Shown here: positions 18,399 to 26,226 of the stretch, one piece after another
Layout of the letters: the number at the start of each line of letters is the position of its first letter
How positions within the stretch are numbered: the stretch's first letter is position 1
Assembly: GCA_934183145.1 (NCBI GenBank)
Contig: CAKPSA010000006.1
Location: forward strand, 1 to 30,739
Direction of reading: 5' to 3'
Length of the DNA stretch: 30,739 nucleotides
DNA from: an uncultured Veillonella sp.
Lineage (GTDB): Bacteria > Bacillota > Negativicutes > Veillonellales > Veillonellaceae
Notes under the pieces: generated by a model
What the model was told of the DNA's origin: nothing
Database searches by the model: none
Seen by the model: the letters and a program-made list of their open reading frames with translations, nothing else
Position numbers and translations under genes: made by a program

Positions 18399-20141
18399 TT
18401 AGTATAAGGATTTATATTTCATCCAGTTTGTTTTGGCCATTTCTTTAAGTTCTGTACCACGGCCATCAAGGATTGCATTGATCAAGTATTTGCTAAAGCC
18501 TTTAGCTTGTTGATATGCAATTTTAGGCGGCATAGCAAGTTCTTGTTTATCTACGCGAACGTTAACGATAACTGGGCCATTATGGTTAAGAGCTTCCATG
18601 ATTTTTTCATCTACTTCGCTAGAGTTTGTAATGCTTACGCCTTTAATGCCAGCTGCTTCCGCAAGTTTGCCAAAGTCTGGATTTACAAAGTCCGTAGCAT
18701 AGTCTAGGTAGCCAGAGGCTTTCATTTCCATGGCAATGAAGCTAAGTTCTTCGTTGTTGAATACAAAGATTTTAACCGGTAAGTTAAGTTGTTTTAATGT
18801 TAACATTTCGCCCATCATCATTGTGAAGCCACCATCACCGGAAAGGGAGATAACTTGACGATTTGGACATGCATTTTGAGCACCGATGGCATGCATCATA
18901 GCGTTAGCCATTGATCCGTGATTATAAGAACCTAAGATGCGACGTTTACCATTTGTTTTTAAATGACGAGCGGTCCAAATTACTGGTGTACCTACGTCAA
19001 AGGTAAAAATAGCATCTTCAGCAGCCAATTTATTAAGACGATTTACAAAGTATTGAGGGTGAATTGCGACACCGTCTGGTTCAGCTACCGCATAGCTATC
19101 TAAGTCATCTCTAAATTTAGTATATGCTTTGCGTACAGTGTCGATAAATTCAGTATCACCGCGTTGACCAACAAGAGGTAACAATTCTTTTAATGTATCT
19201 TTTACAGTACCAATAATACCTTGTGTAAGAGGAACACGACGACCTAACGCACTAGGATCTCTATCCACTTGGATTACTTTCGCATTTTCTGGATAGAATG
19301 GACGGTACGGGAAGTCTGTACCAAGCATTACGAGTGTATCGCATTGCTCAATAGCACGATAACCAGAGGTATAGCCTAAAAGGCCAGTCATACCAACATC
19401 ATATGGGTTATCCCATTCAACCCATTCCTTACCTCTGAAAGCGTGTACTACAGGTGCTTGTAAGCGCTTTGCTAATTCTACAACTTCATCATGAGCACCT
19501 TCACAGCCTGCACCACAGAAGAGTGTAATGCGTTTACCAGTTTCTAGATGAGCTGCCATTTCTTCAATATCATCGCGTTGTGGAACGATATGAGGTAGAC
19601 GAGGTGGGTTCCATACAGGTAATTCATCAATTTCCATTTCCATAACTGCAACGTCTCCAGGAAGAACGATAACAGCAACGTCTTGGTTACCTACAGCTGC
19701 GTTCATAGCACGGAATAGAATTTCAGGCATTTGTTTAGGATTGGATACGAGTTCACAGAAACAAGAGCATTCTTTGAATAAGTTTTCTGGATGTGTTTCT
19801 TGGAAGTAATTCAAGCCTACTTCAGATTGAGGAATATGAGAGGCAATAGCTAATACTGGAACACGATTGCGATGGCAATCAAATAGACCATTGATCAAGT
19901 GTAAGTTACCAGGGCCAGAGCTACCAGCACATACAGTTAATTTATGAGTTAAGGATGCTTCTGCACCTGCAGCAAAGGCTGCTGTTTCTTCATGTCGTAC
20001 ATGTTCAAAGGCAATCTTACCATTGCGGCGTAAACTATCGTTTACAGAGTTTAAACTATCGCCAGTGATACCGTAGATGCGTTCGATCCCCGCATTGGCT
20101 AAGACTTCTATAAGTACGTCAGAAATTCGTTTTTTTGCCAT
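18399..20141 (-). CDS. poxB: Pyruvate dehydrogenase (quinone) / pyruvate oxidase, PoxB type
   Basis: Thiamine-diphosphate and FAD enzyme that oxidises pyruvate to acetate and CO2, passing electrons to membrane quinone. The 580-residue sequence follows E. coli PoxB along its whole length: GITGDSLN near the start, VRHEETAAFAAGAEA with the catalytic Glu, NLHLINGLFDCHRN, GKEWVEWDNPYDVGMTGLLG, and the ThDP motif GDGGFTMMMGE...NN. The C-terminal segment, AKGFSKYLINAILDGRG and beyond, matches the membrane-binding tail of PoxB, favouring the quinone-linked enzyme over the H2O2- and acetyl-phosphate-forming SpxB type. The start at 20141 (ATG) has AAAGGTGA upstream; a TTG six codons earlier is in frame but lacks this spacing. 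Transcribed alone; a CRP/FNR-like palindrome lies upstream. Confidence 0.93.
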   Translation of the reverse strand: MAKKRISDVLIEVLANAGIERIYGITGDSLNSVNDSLRRNGKIAFEHVRHEETAAFAAGAEASLTHKLTVCAGSSGPGNLHLINGLFDCHRNRVPVLAIASHIPQSEVGLNYFQETHPENLFKECSCFCELVSNPKQMPEILFRAMNAAVGNQDVAVIVLPGDVAVMEMEIDELPVWNPPRLPHIVPQRDDIEEMAAHLETGKRITLFCGAGCEGAHDEVVELAKRLQAPVVHAFRGKEWVEWDNPYDVGMTGLLGYTSGYRAIEQCDTLVMLGTDFPYRPFYPENAKVIQVDRDPSALGRRVPLTQGIIGTVKDTLKELLPLVGQRGDTEFIDTVRKAYTKFRDDLDSYAVAEPDGVAIHPQYFVNRLNKLAAEDAIFTFDVGTPVIWTARHLKTNGKRRILGSYNHGSMANAMMHAIGAQNACPNRQVISLSGDGGFTMMMGEMLTLKQLNLPVKIFVFNNEELSFIAMEMKASGYLDYATDFVNPDFGKLAEAAGIKGVSITNSSEVDEKIMEALNHNGPVIVNVRVDKQELAMPPKIAYQQAKGFSKYLINAILDGRGTELKEMAKTNWMKYKSLY

Positions 20142-20199
20142 ATTATCACCTTTATTCAATAATTAATATCAATAAAACATAGTTATTAAGACTATATAA

Positions 20200-20205
20200 A
20201 TTATA
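20200..20205 (-). promoter_or_regulatory. -10 box of the poxB promoter
   Basis: TATAAT on the minus strand, about 60 bases upstream of the poxB ATG. At 16-18 base spacing there is no recognisable -35 hexamer, which fits an activator-dependent promoter. Confidence 0.55.
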
Positions 20206-20230
20206 CTAGACCTATTTTTTCTGTATTTAT

Positions 20231-20244
20231 GTGATATAAATCAC
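20231..20244. promoter_or_regulatory. CRP/FNR-family operator-like palindrome upstream of poxB
   Basis: GTGAT-ATAA-ATCAC is a perfect 5+4+5 inverted repeat. In its context it reads TGTGA-N6-TCACC, close to the CRP consensus and related to the FNR consensus. Its centre is about 44 bases upstream of the start site predicted from the TATAAT at 20200-20205. Confidence 0.5.
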
Positions 20245-20371
20245 CAATTACTGTATACATAGTTTAAAGTTGTTTAGAAAATAACACTATAGCATCTTTG
20301 AATAAAATTCTTAGTTTTATATTTTCCTAATGTTTTATTTGATATTCTTTCTTAATACAAAACTCTTATTC
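20245..20371. other. AT-rich intergenic stretch, no further element recognised
   Basis: Part of the 462-base gap between the poxB and ribD starts. The gap holds the poxB promoter and palindrome on the left, and the rib promoter, FMN riboswitch and terminator on the right. In this middle part I see only AT-rich sequence without a convincing open frame, repeat or RNA structure. Confidence 0.5.
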
Positions 20372-20400
20372 TTGCATAACCCTAATAAAAGTGTTACTAT
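20372..20400 (+). promoter_or_regulatory. Sigma-A promoter of the riboflavin operon
   Basis: TTGCAT (20372-20377), 17-base spacer, TACTAT (20395-20400) with an extended -10 TGT just before it. Transcription should begin near 20407, shortly before the riboswitch aptamer. Confidence 0.78.
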
Positions 20401-20423
20401 TAATTCATAAAGAAAATAGATAA

Positions 20424-20531
20424 GTCTTTGGGGACAGGTGAAATTCCTTACCGGCGGTATAGTCCGCGAACCTTATGGGTATGAATCGGTGCAATTCCGA
20501 TACCGACAGTACAGTCTGGATGAGAAAAGAC
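20424..20531 (+). promoter_or_regulatory. FMN riboswitch aptamer (RFN element)
   Basis: All hallmark segments of the FMN aptamer occur in order: GGGGACAGGTGAAATTCC, ACCGGCGGT, a GTCCGCGA segment, a variable stem, GGTGCAATTCCGATACCGACAGT, and AGTCTGGATGAGA. The closing helix P1 is GTCTTT (20424-20429) with AAAGAC (20526-20531). When FMN is abundant, binding is expected to favour the terminator that follows, shutting down ribD-ribE-ribBA-ribH. Confidence 0.96.
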
Positions 20532-20565
20532 GAGGCACATTTGTTGTGCGCAATTATGATTACCC

Positions 20566-20593
20566 AAGGACTATGTATATAGTCCTTTTTTTA
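20566..20593 (+). terminator. Riboswitch-controlled terminator before ribD
   Basis: AAGGACTAT (20566-20574), loop GTAT, ATAGTCCTT (20579-20587), then a T-run. It lies between the aptamer and the ribD ribosome binding site GAGGTG, so it acts as the transcriptional expression platform. A small GCACA/TGTGC hairpin (20535-20549) lies between aptamer and terminator. Confidence 0.88.
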
Positions 20594-20603
20594 TTGAGGT
20601 GAT

Positions 20604-21818
20604 ATGGTGGATGACGTAGCATATATGAAACGCGCCATTGCACTGGCAAAATTAGCCACAGGACATACTTCACCAAATCCTTTGGTGGGTGCTGTAGTGG
20701 TGAAAGACAATACAATAATCGGTGAAGGCTATCATCACAAAGCTGGCACTGCTCATGCAGAGGTGCATGCACTGAATGAGGCAGGTGAGAATGCTAAGGG
20801 TGCTACTTTATATGTAACATTAGAGCCTTGTTCTCATTATGGTAAAACACCACCTTGTGCACTTCGAATTATAGAGGCTGGTATAGCTAAGGTCGTTATT
20901 GGTAGTACAGATCCTAATCCACTTGTTGCTGGTAAAGGTATTAAGATCCTTAAAGAAGCGGGGATTGAAGTTGTAGTTCCTGTTTGTAATGATGAATGTG
21001 CTGAGCTAAATGAACACTTCTTTACCTATATACAAACGGGGCAACCTTTTGTAACTATAAAAAGTGCAATGTCCTTAGATGGCAAGATTGCAACATATAC
21101 AGGTCAATCCCAATGGATTACAAATGAATCCTCCCGTCGTGATGGACATGTACTACGTGCTACTCATGATGCTATGCTCGTTGGTATCGGTACAATCTTA
21201 GCAGATAATCCTCAGTTAAACTGTCGTCTTAGTGATGATGAATTAGCAGATGCTATATTGGATAGAAACATTCTTAATGAGCCTATCCCAGTTCATCAAC
21301 CAGATGTCATCATATTAGACAGTCTTGGTAGAACGCCTACCACAAGTCGTGTATTTGAAGTAGATTCTCGCAAGGTTCATATATTTGTATCTAAAGGTTG
21401 TCCTAAAGAACGGATACAGGCGTTAGAACAAGTAGGAGCTCTTGTTACTGTTGTTGAATCAGTATCTACTCGTAAAAGTAAAAGTACAGATATTGTCATA
21501 GATATTAAGAAATTATCTATTGATGATATTCTTACAAAGCTGGGAGATTTTGGTTATACTTCAGTGTTAGTTGAAGGTGGTTCTGCTATTATCAGCTCTT
21601 TTGTAGAGACCATGAACTTTGATAAGGTAGTTACTTATATTGGTAATACTATTATCGGGGGAACAGAGGCTACACCTGCTGTAGGTGGACGTGGCTTTGA
21701 AAGCTTGGAATCTTCTCCGCAGTTAACTTTCACAAAAACAACTGTATTAGATAATAACATTCGTATTGAAGCGTATCGTCAAGGAAGGAGGGGGGCTTAT
21801 GTTTACGGGGATCGTTGA
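20604..21818 (+). CDS. ribD: Bifunctional riboflavin deaminase-reductase RibD
   Basis: Performs the second and third steps of riboflavin synthesis: deamination of the pyrimidine formed by GTP cyclohydrolase II, then NADPH reduction of the ribose. The N-terminal deaminase (about 1-145) has the zinc site His51-Ala-Glu53, Cys76 and Cys85 (PCSHYGKTPPC). The C-terminal reductase (about 148-404) starts with VTIKSAMSLDGKIAT and has THDAMLVGIGTILADNP and VLVEGGSAI. At 404 residues it is some 40 longer than usual, with extra sequence around residues 215-235 and 285-310 of the reductase half. GAGGTG precedes the ATG. The last 20 bases overlap ribE in another frame. Confidence 0.96.
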   Translation: MVDDVAYMKRAIALAKLATGHTSPNPLVGAVVVKDNTIIGEGYHHKAGTAHAEVHALNEAGENAKGATLYVTLEPCSHYGKTPPCALRIIEAGIAKVVIGSTDPNPLVAGKGIKILKEAGIEVVVPVCNDECAELNEHFFTYIQTGQPFVTIKSAMSLDGKIATYTGQSQWITNESSRRDGHVLRATHDAMLVGIGTILADNPQLNCRLSDDELADAILDRNILNEPIPVHQPDVIILDSLGRTPTTSRVFEVDSRKVHIFVSKGCPKERIQALEQVGALVTVVESVSTRKSKSTDIVIDIKKLSIDDILTKLGDFGYTSVLVEGGSAIISSFVETMNFDKVVTYIGNTIIGGTEATPAVGGRGFESLESSPQLTFTKTTVLDNNIRIEAYRQGRRGAYVYGDR

Positions 21819-22455
21819 AGAAATCGGCCGTGTAGAAAGCATTAAAAAAGGCCCAAAATCCTTAGCCATTACAATACGGGGAGATAAGATTTTTAGCGAT
21901 TTAAAAATCGGTGACTCCGTTGCTGTTAATGGTGTATGCTTGACGGCGACCACAATTGGTAATGGTGTATTTACAGCTGATGTAATGCCTGAATCGATTA
22001 AGATGACTACTTTCACTAATTTGAAAGTTCATCAACCTGTCAATTTAGAACGGGCTATGCTCGCTAATGGTAGATTCGGAGGTCACATTGTGGCTGGTCA
22101 CGTAGATGGGACAGGCCGCATCATTAATCGTGAACAAACGGATAATGCCATTATCTTTACCATAGAGGCCCCAAAATCCGTTATGGATTATATTATTTAT
22201 AAGGGATCGATTACGATCGATGGTATTAGCCTCACTATTATGCGACGAACGGACACCAGTTTTTCCGTATCTATCATCCCTCATACCTTGAGCGAAACCA
22301 TTCTAGGTTCTGCCCATATTGGGACGGAGGTCAATTTAGAAACGGATATTGCTGGTCGATATATTCGTCATTTTATGAATCTTGGTAGCGAACCTACCGA
22401 AGAAAAACCTAAGAAATCTATGCAATCCCTCTTAGTAGAGAATGGATTTATATAA
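21799..22455 (+). CDS. ribE: Riboflavin synthase, alpha subunit
   Basis: Final step of the pathway: dismutation of two 6,7-dimethyl-8-ribityllumazines to riboflavin and the RibD product. The ATG at 21799 gives the family's [10 protein letters not shown] start and 218 residues, a normal length, with an AAGGAGG-type site just upstream. Two lumazine-binding repeats follow one another: residues 1 to about 97 (VAVNGVCLT) and about 98-200 ([12 protein letters not shown], then IDGISLT), the standard internal duplication. Overlaps ribD by 20 bases and is followed 16 bases later by ribBA, so translation is probably coupled. Some Bacillus naming schemes call it ribB or ribC. Confidence 0.96.
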   Translation: MFTGIVEEIGRVESIKKGPKSLAITIRGDKIFSDLKIGDSVAVNGVCLTATTIGNGVFTADVMPESIKMTTFTNLKVHQPVNLERAMLANGRFGGHIVAGHVDGTGRIINREQTDNAIIFTIEAPKSVMDYIIYKGSITIDGISLTIMRRTDTSFSVSIIPHTLSETILGSAHIGTEVNLETDIAGRYIRHFMNLGSEPTEEKPKKSMQSLLVENGFI

Positions 22456-22471
22456 AGTAAGGAGCGTTCCT

Positions 22472-23674
22472 ATGAGCGAACAATTACATTCTATTGAAGA
22501 GGTCTTACAAGACCTTAAAGCTGGTAAACCTGTTATTATTGTTGATGATGAAAGCCGTGAAAACGAAGGCGATCTTATCATTGCTGCAGAATTTGCTACA
22601 CAAGAAAATATTAACTTTATGGTTAAATATGCGCGCGGTATCGTATGTACACCAATGCGCCGTGAAGCGTTAGAGAAGCTCGGTATTCCAGCAATGGTTA
22701 CTAAAAATACAGACAATCATGAAACTGCTTTCACCGTTACTGTTGACCACGTAGATACTACAACAGGCGTATCTCCAGCAGAACGGGCGTATACAATTCA
22801 AAAATTACTAGATCCAAATGCTAAACCTGAAGACTTCCGTCGCCCAGGCCACGTATTCCCACTCGTTTATAAAGAGGGGGGCGTATTAGTTCGCCAAGGT
22901 CATACAGAAGCATCTATCGACCTTTGTCGCTTAGCAGGTCTACAAGAGGCAGCTGTTATTTGTGAAATCACAAAAGACGATGGCGATATGGCTCGCTTGC
23001 CAGATCTTATACAATTTGCTAAAGAACATGATCTTAAAATTGCATCTGTAGCAGAACTTATTGAGTATCGTAAACAACATGAAGATATGGTAGAGCTCGG
23101 TGCTTGTTCTAAATTGCCTACTAAATTTGGTGACTTTAATATCTTTGTATTCAAAAATGATTTAGATCATAAAGAACATTTAGCTATCGTTAAAGGTGAT
23201 GTTCAAAACTGTAACGATGTTCTTGTACGTATTCACTCAGAATGTTTAACAGGCGATGTATTTGGTTCTAAACGTTGCGATTGTGGTGAACAATTAGATC
23301 ATGCGTTACGTGCTATCGAAAAAGAAGGCAAAGGCGTTGTAGTCTATATGCGTCAAGAAGGTCGTGGCATCGGTTTAACTAATAAAATTAAAGCGTATGC
23401 TTTGCAAGAACAAGGCTTAGATACAGTAGAGGCTAATGAGCAATTAGGATTCCCTGCAGACATGCGCGAATATTCCTTAGCGGCTCAAATTATCCGTTTC
23501 TTAGGTATTAAAAGCATTCGTTTGTTAACTAATAATCCTGAAAAACGTCATGGATTAGAACATTGGGGTATCGATGTAACTAGCCGTGTACCACTTATCA
23601 TTGCAGCCAATAAATTCAATGCAGGCTACTTAAAAACAAAAGAAGAGAAAATGGGTCATATGTTAGAAGACTAA
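22472..23674 (+). CDS. ribBA: Bifunctional 3,4-dihydroxy-2-butanone 4-phosphate synthase / GTP cyclohydrolase II
   Basis: Starts both branches of riboflavin synthesis. The N-terminal half (about 1-200) makes dihydroxybutanone phosphate from ribulose 5-phosphate and shows the acidic metal-binding loop [10 protein letters not shown] (residues 25-34) and RPGHVFPL. The C-terminal half (about 205-400) is GTP cyclohydrolase II, with the zinc cysteines in [18 protein letters not shown] (about 258-271) and the catalytic RQEGRGIGL. Both halves look intact. The ATG at 22472 follows AAGGAG and gives 400 residues; an earlier ATG at 22442 lies inside ribE and is less likely. Third gene of the operon. Confidence 0.96.
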   Translation: MSEQLHSIEEVLQDLKAGKPVIIVDDESRENEGDLIIAAEFATQENINFMVKYARGIVCTPMRREALEKLGIPAMVTKNTDNHETAFTVTVDHVDTTTGVSPAERAYTIQKLLDPNAKPEDFRRPGHVFPLVYKEGGVLVRQGHTEASIDLCRLAGLQEAAVICEITKDDGDMARLPDLIQFAKEHDLKIASVAELIEYRKQHEDMVELGACSKLPTKFGDFNIFVFKNDLDHKEHLAIVKGDVQNCNDVLVRIHSECLTGDVFGSKRCDCGEQLDHALRAIEKEGKGVVVYMRQEGRGIGLTNKIKAYALQEQGLDTVEANEQLGFPADMREYSLAAQIIRFLGIKSIRLLTNNPEKRHGLEHWGIDVTSRVPLIIAANKFNAGYLKTKEEKMGHMLED

Positions 23675-23746
23675 TTATTTAGTTTTATTTAACAAATTGC
23701 TCGTCACATAAGAATTTCCTTTACTGGAATATAGGAGGTCAACATA

Positions 23747-24208
23747 ATGAAGGTTCAAGAAGGTAACTTATTAGGTACTGGTAAAAAATTTGCTATTATC
23801 GGCTCTCGTTTCAACGAGTTTATAACATCTAAATTAATTGGTGGCGCTGAAGATTGCTTATTGCGTCACGATGTAAAAGAAGAAGATATTACAGTAATCT
23901 GGGTTCCAGGTGCTTATGAAATTCCTTTAATTGCTAAAAAAGCAGCTACATCAGGTCGCTTCGATGCAGTTATTTGTGTAGGTGCCGTTATCCGCGGTGC
24001 TACAACTCATTATGACTATGTATGTAATGAAGTGGCAAAAGGTATTGCTCATGTTTCCTTGGAAACAGGTATTCCTGTTATGTTCGGTGTAGTAACTACT
24101 GAAAATATTGAACAAGCTATCGAACGTGCTGGTACTAAAGCTGGCAATAAAGGTTACGATTGTGCTATGGGCGCTATTGAAATGGTTAACCTTATCGATC
24201 AATTCTAA
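23747..24208 (+). CDS. ribH: 6,7-dimethyl-8-ribityllumazine synthase
   Basis: Condenses the products of the two pathway branches into lumazine, the substrate of RibE. The 153-residue protein has the family's [11 protein letters not shown] near the start, [40 protein letters not shown] and [12 protein letters not shown]. It probably assembles as a pentamer or icosahedral shell, as known in the family. The gap of 72 bases from ribBA holds no terminator, and AGGAGG precedes the ATG, so it belongs to the same operon. Confidence 0.96.
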   Translation: MKVQEGNLLGTGKKFAIIGSRFNEFITSKLIGGAEDCLLRHDVKEEDITVIWVPGAYEIPLIAKKAATSGRFDAVICVGAVIRGATTHYDYVCNEVAKGIAHVSLETGIPVMFGVVTTENIEQAIERAGTKAGNKGYDCAMGAIEMVNLIDQF

Positions 24209-24221
24209 TAATTACATAGTA

Positions 24222-24256
24222 AACACTCAGTATCTCATGATACTGGGTGTTTTTAT
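24222..24256 (+). terminator. Intrinsic terminator of the riboflavin operon
   Basis: AACACTCAGTATC (24222-24234), loop TCAT, GATACTGGGTGTT (24239-24251; one G-T pair), then TTTTATAT. Confidence 0.88.
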
Positions 24257-24317
24257 ATAATCGAAAATATGTTCTTTTAATTTGAAATCAGAGTAGACGA
24301 ACATATATTCCCTATTA

Positions 24318-24347
24318 TTGAAAAGTAATTCTATGACATGATATACT
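24318..24347 (+). promoter_or_regulatory. Sigma-A promoter for hslO
   Basis: TTGAAA (24318-24323), 18-base spacer, TATACT (24342-24347), with an extended -10 TGA directly before it. About 55 bases before the hslO start. Confidence 0.72.
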
Positions 24348-24402
24348 ATAAAAGCACTATTAAGTGTGTATGATTTATTAATTAGAAATAAGGAATGATA
24401 GA

Positions 24403-25281
24403 ATGGATTATATAAAACGTTTTACGACCCGAGAAGGGGTTCGTATGTCTTTAGCGGTAACAACAGATACTGTTGAAACAGCTCGCGTACGTCACGATTT
24501 GTGGCCTGTAGCAACAGCTGCTTTAGGTCGTGCTATGACGGGTGCTATTTTATTGGCTGGGGACTTTAAAAACCATGAAAATGTAAGTCTTCGTATCAAA
24601 GGTGATGGCCCTCTAGGAGTTGTTCACGTAGATGCTTTTGCAGATAATACAGTTCGTGGTTATGTGGATGAGCCACATGTAGATGTACCTTTAAAACGAG
24701 CTGGTAAGCTCGATGTAGGTGCTGCTGTAGGCCATAATGGGGAAGTCCAAGTAACTCGTTTTACACAATTAGCACAAGACTATACCTCCACAAGTCCTAT
24801 TCAAAGTGGTGAAGTAGCAGAAGATTTGGCTTATTATTTATATGCTTCTGAGCAAGTACCTTCTACTATTAGCTTAGGTGTATTGGTAGATCCAGATTAT
24901 CATACGGTTGTGGCAGGCGGTTTTATCGTACAAGCTTTACCAGATGCCACAGATGAAGCGTTAGCACAAGTAGAAAAGAATATTAATGAATTAGGCCCAA
25001 TTACAGAATATTTGAAAGCAAATCCAGATGGTAAAGGCCTTATGGAACGCGTTCTTGATGGCTTAACTGTGAATGAAGTATATAATGAACCGATTCATTT
25101 CCAATGTCGTTGCGGTCGTGATCGCTTTGGTGCCGTACTCATGACATTAAGAGAAGAAGATAAAGAGGCTATTCTAGAAGATGAAGTAACAGAGCTTGTT
25201 TGTCACTATTGTAATGAAAAATATCATTTCACACGTGAAGAGTTACAAGATATGTTTGCTCCTAAAGGTCCAATTCAATAA
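24403..25281 (+). CDS. hslO: Redox-regulated chaperone Hsp33
   Basis: Cytoplasmic holdase chaperone switched on by oxidation: its zinc-bound cysteines form disulphides and the C-terminal part unfolds. The 292 residues fit the family. The redox switch is intact: Cys235 and Cys237 (CRCGRDRF) and Cys267 and Cys270 (CHYCNEKYHF). Earlier family segments include ARVRHDLWPVATAALGRAM and SGEVAEDLAYYLYASEQVP. The ATG follows a TAAGGAAT site. It forms a single-gene unit between the riboflavin operon and the SAM by-product cluster; an oxygen-stress role fits an anaerobe exposed to air. Confidence 0.95.
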   Translation: MDYIKRFTTREGVRMSLAVTTDTVETARVRHDLWPVATAALGRAMTGAILLAGDFKNHENVSLRIKGDGPLGVVHVDAFADNTVRGYVDEPHVDVPLKRAGKLDVGAAVGHNGEVQVTRFTQLAQDYTSTSPIQSGEVAEDLAYYLYASEQVPSTISLGVLVDPDYHTVVAGGFIVQALPDATDEALAQVEKNINELGPITEYLKANPDGKGLMERVLDGLTVNEVYNEPIHFQCRCGRDRFGAVLMTLREEDKEAILEDEVTELVCHYCNEKYHFTREELQDMFAPKGPIQ

Positions 25282-25305
25282 AACTTTATAATATGTTGAA
25301 AAAAT

Positions 25306-25340
25306 ACAGGCTACAAGGTTTTTCCTATAGCCTGTTTTTC
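25306..25340 (+). terminator. Intrinsic terminator after hslO
   Basis: ACAGGCTA (25306-25313) pairs with TAGCCTGT (25328-25335), with an inner AGG/CCT pairing, followed by a T-run. Confidence 0.82.
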
Positions 25341-25389
25341 TATTCTATGAGAAAATAAAGGATAGAGTGATTAATAATAGGAGGTCACA

Positions 25390-26184
25390 ATGAGTGCAAT
25401 TGGCGTAATTGGTGGTACTGGCGTTTATGATCCATCCATCTTTGAAAATATTCATGAAGAATCCTTAATGACACCATATGGTGAAATAGATTATGTACAA
25501 GGTACATACCATGGGAAAACAGTAATCTTTGTTGCTCGTCACGGCAAAGATCATACAATTCCTCCACACAAAATTAATTATCGTGCTAATATTTGGGGAC
25601 TCAAAAAATTAGGCGTTACATTTATTATCTCCACGACAGCTGTAGGTTCCTTAAATGAAAACTTTAAGCCTGGTCATTTTGTATTGACTGATCAATTCTT
25701 AGATTTTACTAAAAATCGTATTACCACATTCTATGAAGGTGGTGACCGACCTGTAGCACATTTAGACGTAACAAATCCATATTGTCCAGAACTACGTGAC
25801 ATTCTACAAAAGGTTGGTACTGAACAAGGTTTGTCTGTTCACAATGGCGGCACCTATGTATGTACAGAAGGCCCTCGATTTGAAACACCAGCAGAAATTA
25901 AAATGTTCCATATACTCGGTGGTGATACAGTAGGTATGACAAATGTACCAGAAGTAAATTTAGCTAATGAAGCTGAAATGGCATATGCTACCATTTCCAT
26001 GATTACTAACTATGCAGCAGGTATTTCTGAATCTGCATTGACACATGGTGAAGTGGTAGAAATGATGGGCGATATGGCATCTCAACTTAAATCTCTTATT
26101 TTAGGTGCTATTGATGCAATCGATGTAGATGCTCGTTATGATGCGCATAATCGCATGCACGAATATGGTGGGTTTAAACTATAA
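25390..26184 (+). CDS. Methylthioadenosine/purine nucleoside phosphorylase family, probably 6-oxopurine (methylthioinosine) type
   Basis: Phosphorolyses a purine nucleoside to base and sugar 1-phosphate; next to mtnA the sugar product is most likely methylthioribose 1-phosphate. The 264-residue protein has the family signatures: IGGTGVYD at the start, ARHGKDHTIPPHKINYRAN (phosphate and ribose site, about 49-67), STTAVGSLN, EGPRFETPAEI and GMTNVPEVNLANEAEM. The purine-contact segment is Thr206-Asn207-Tyr208-Ala209. Adenine-specific MTAPs such as the human enzyme have TDYD here, while 6-oxopurine phosphorylases have Asn at the first position, so the enzyme may prefer methylthioinosine. This is inference from two residues. 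AGGAGG precedes the ATG. First gene of the four-gene cluster; annotation as MtnP (MTA phosphorylase) would be the default. Confidence 0.9.
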   Translation: MSAIGVIGGTGVYDPSIFENIHEESLMTPYGEIDYVQGTYHGKTVIFVARHGKDHTIPPHKINYRANIWGLKKLGVTFIISTTAVGSLNENFKPGHFVLTDQFLDFTKNRITTFYEGGDRPVAHLDVTNPYCPELRDILQKVGTEQGLSVHNGGTYVCTEGPRFETPAEIKMFHILGGDTVGMTNVPEVNLANEAEMAYATISMITNYAAGISESALTHGEVVEMMGDMASQLKSLILGAIDAIDVDARYDAHNRMHEYGGFKL

Positions 26185-26226
26185 TCCATTTATAACGATA
26201 CACAATGGTACATAGAAGGAGAAGGT

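Noticed and set aside
25341..25389. Possible SAM riboswitch before the SAM by-product cluster
   Set aside because: The gap after the hslO terminator is under 50 bases, too short for any known SAM aptamer, and shows no such motif.
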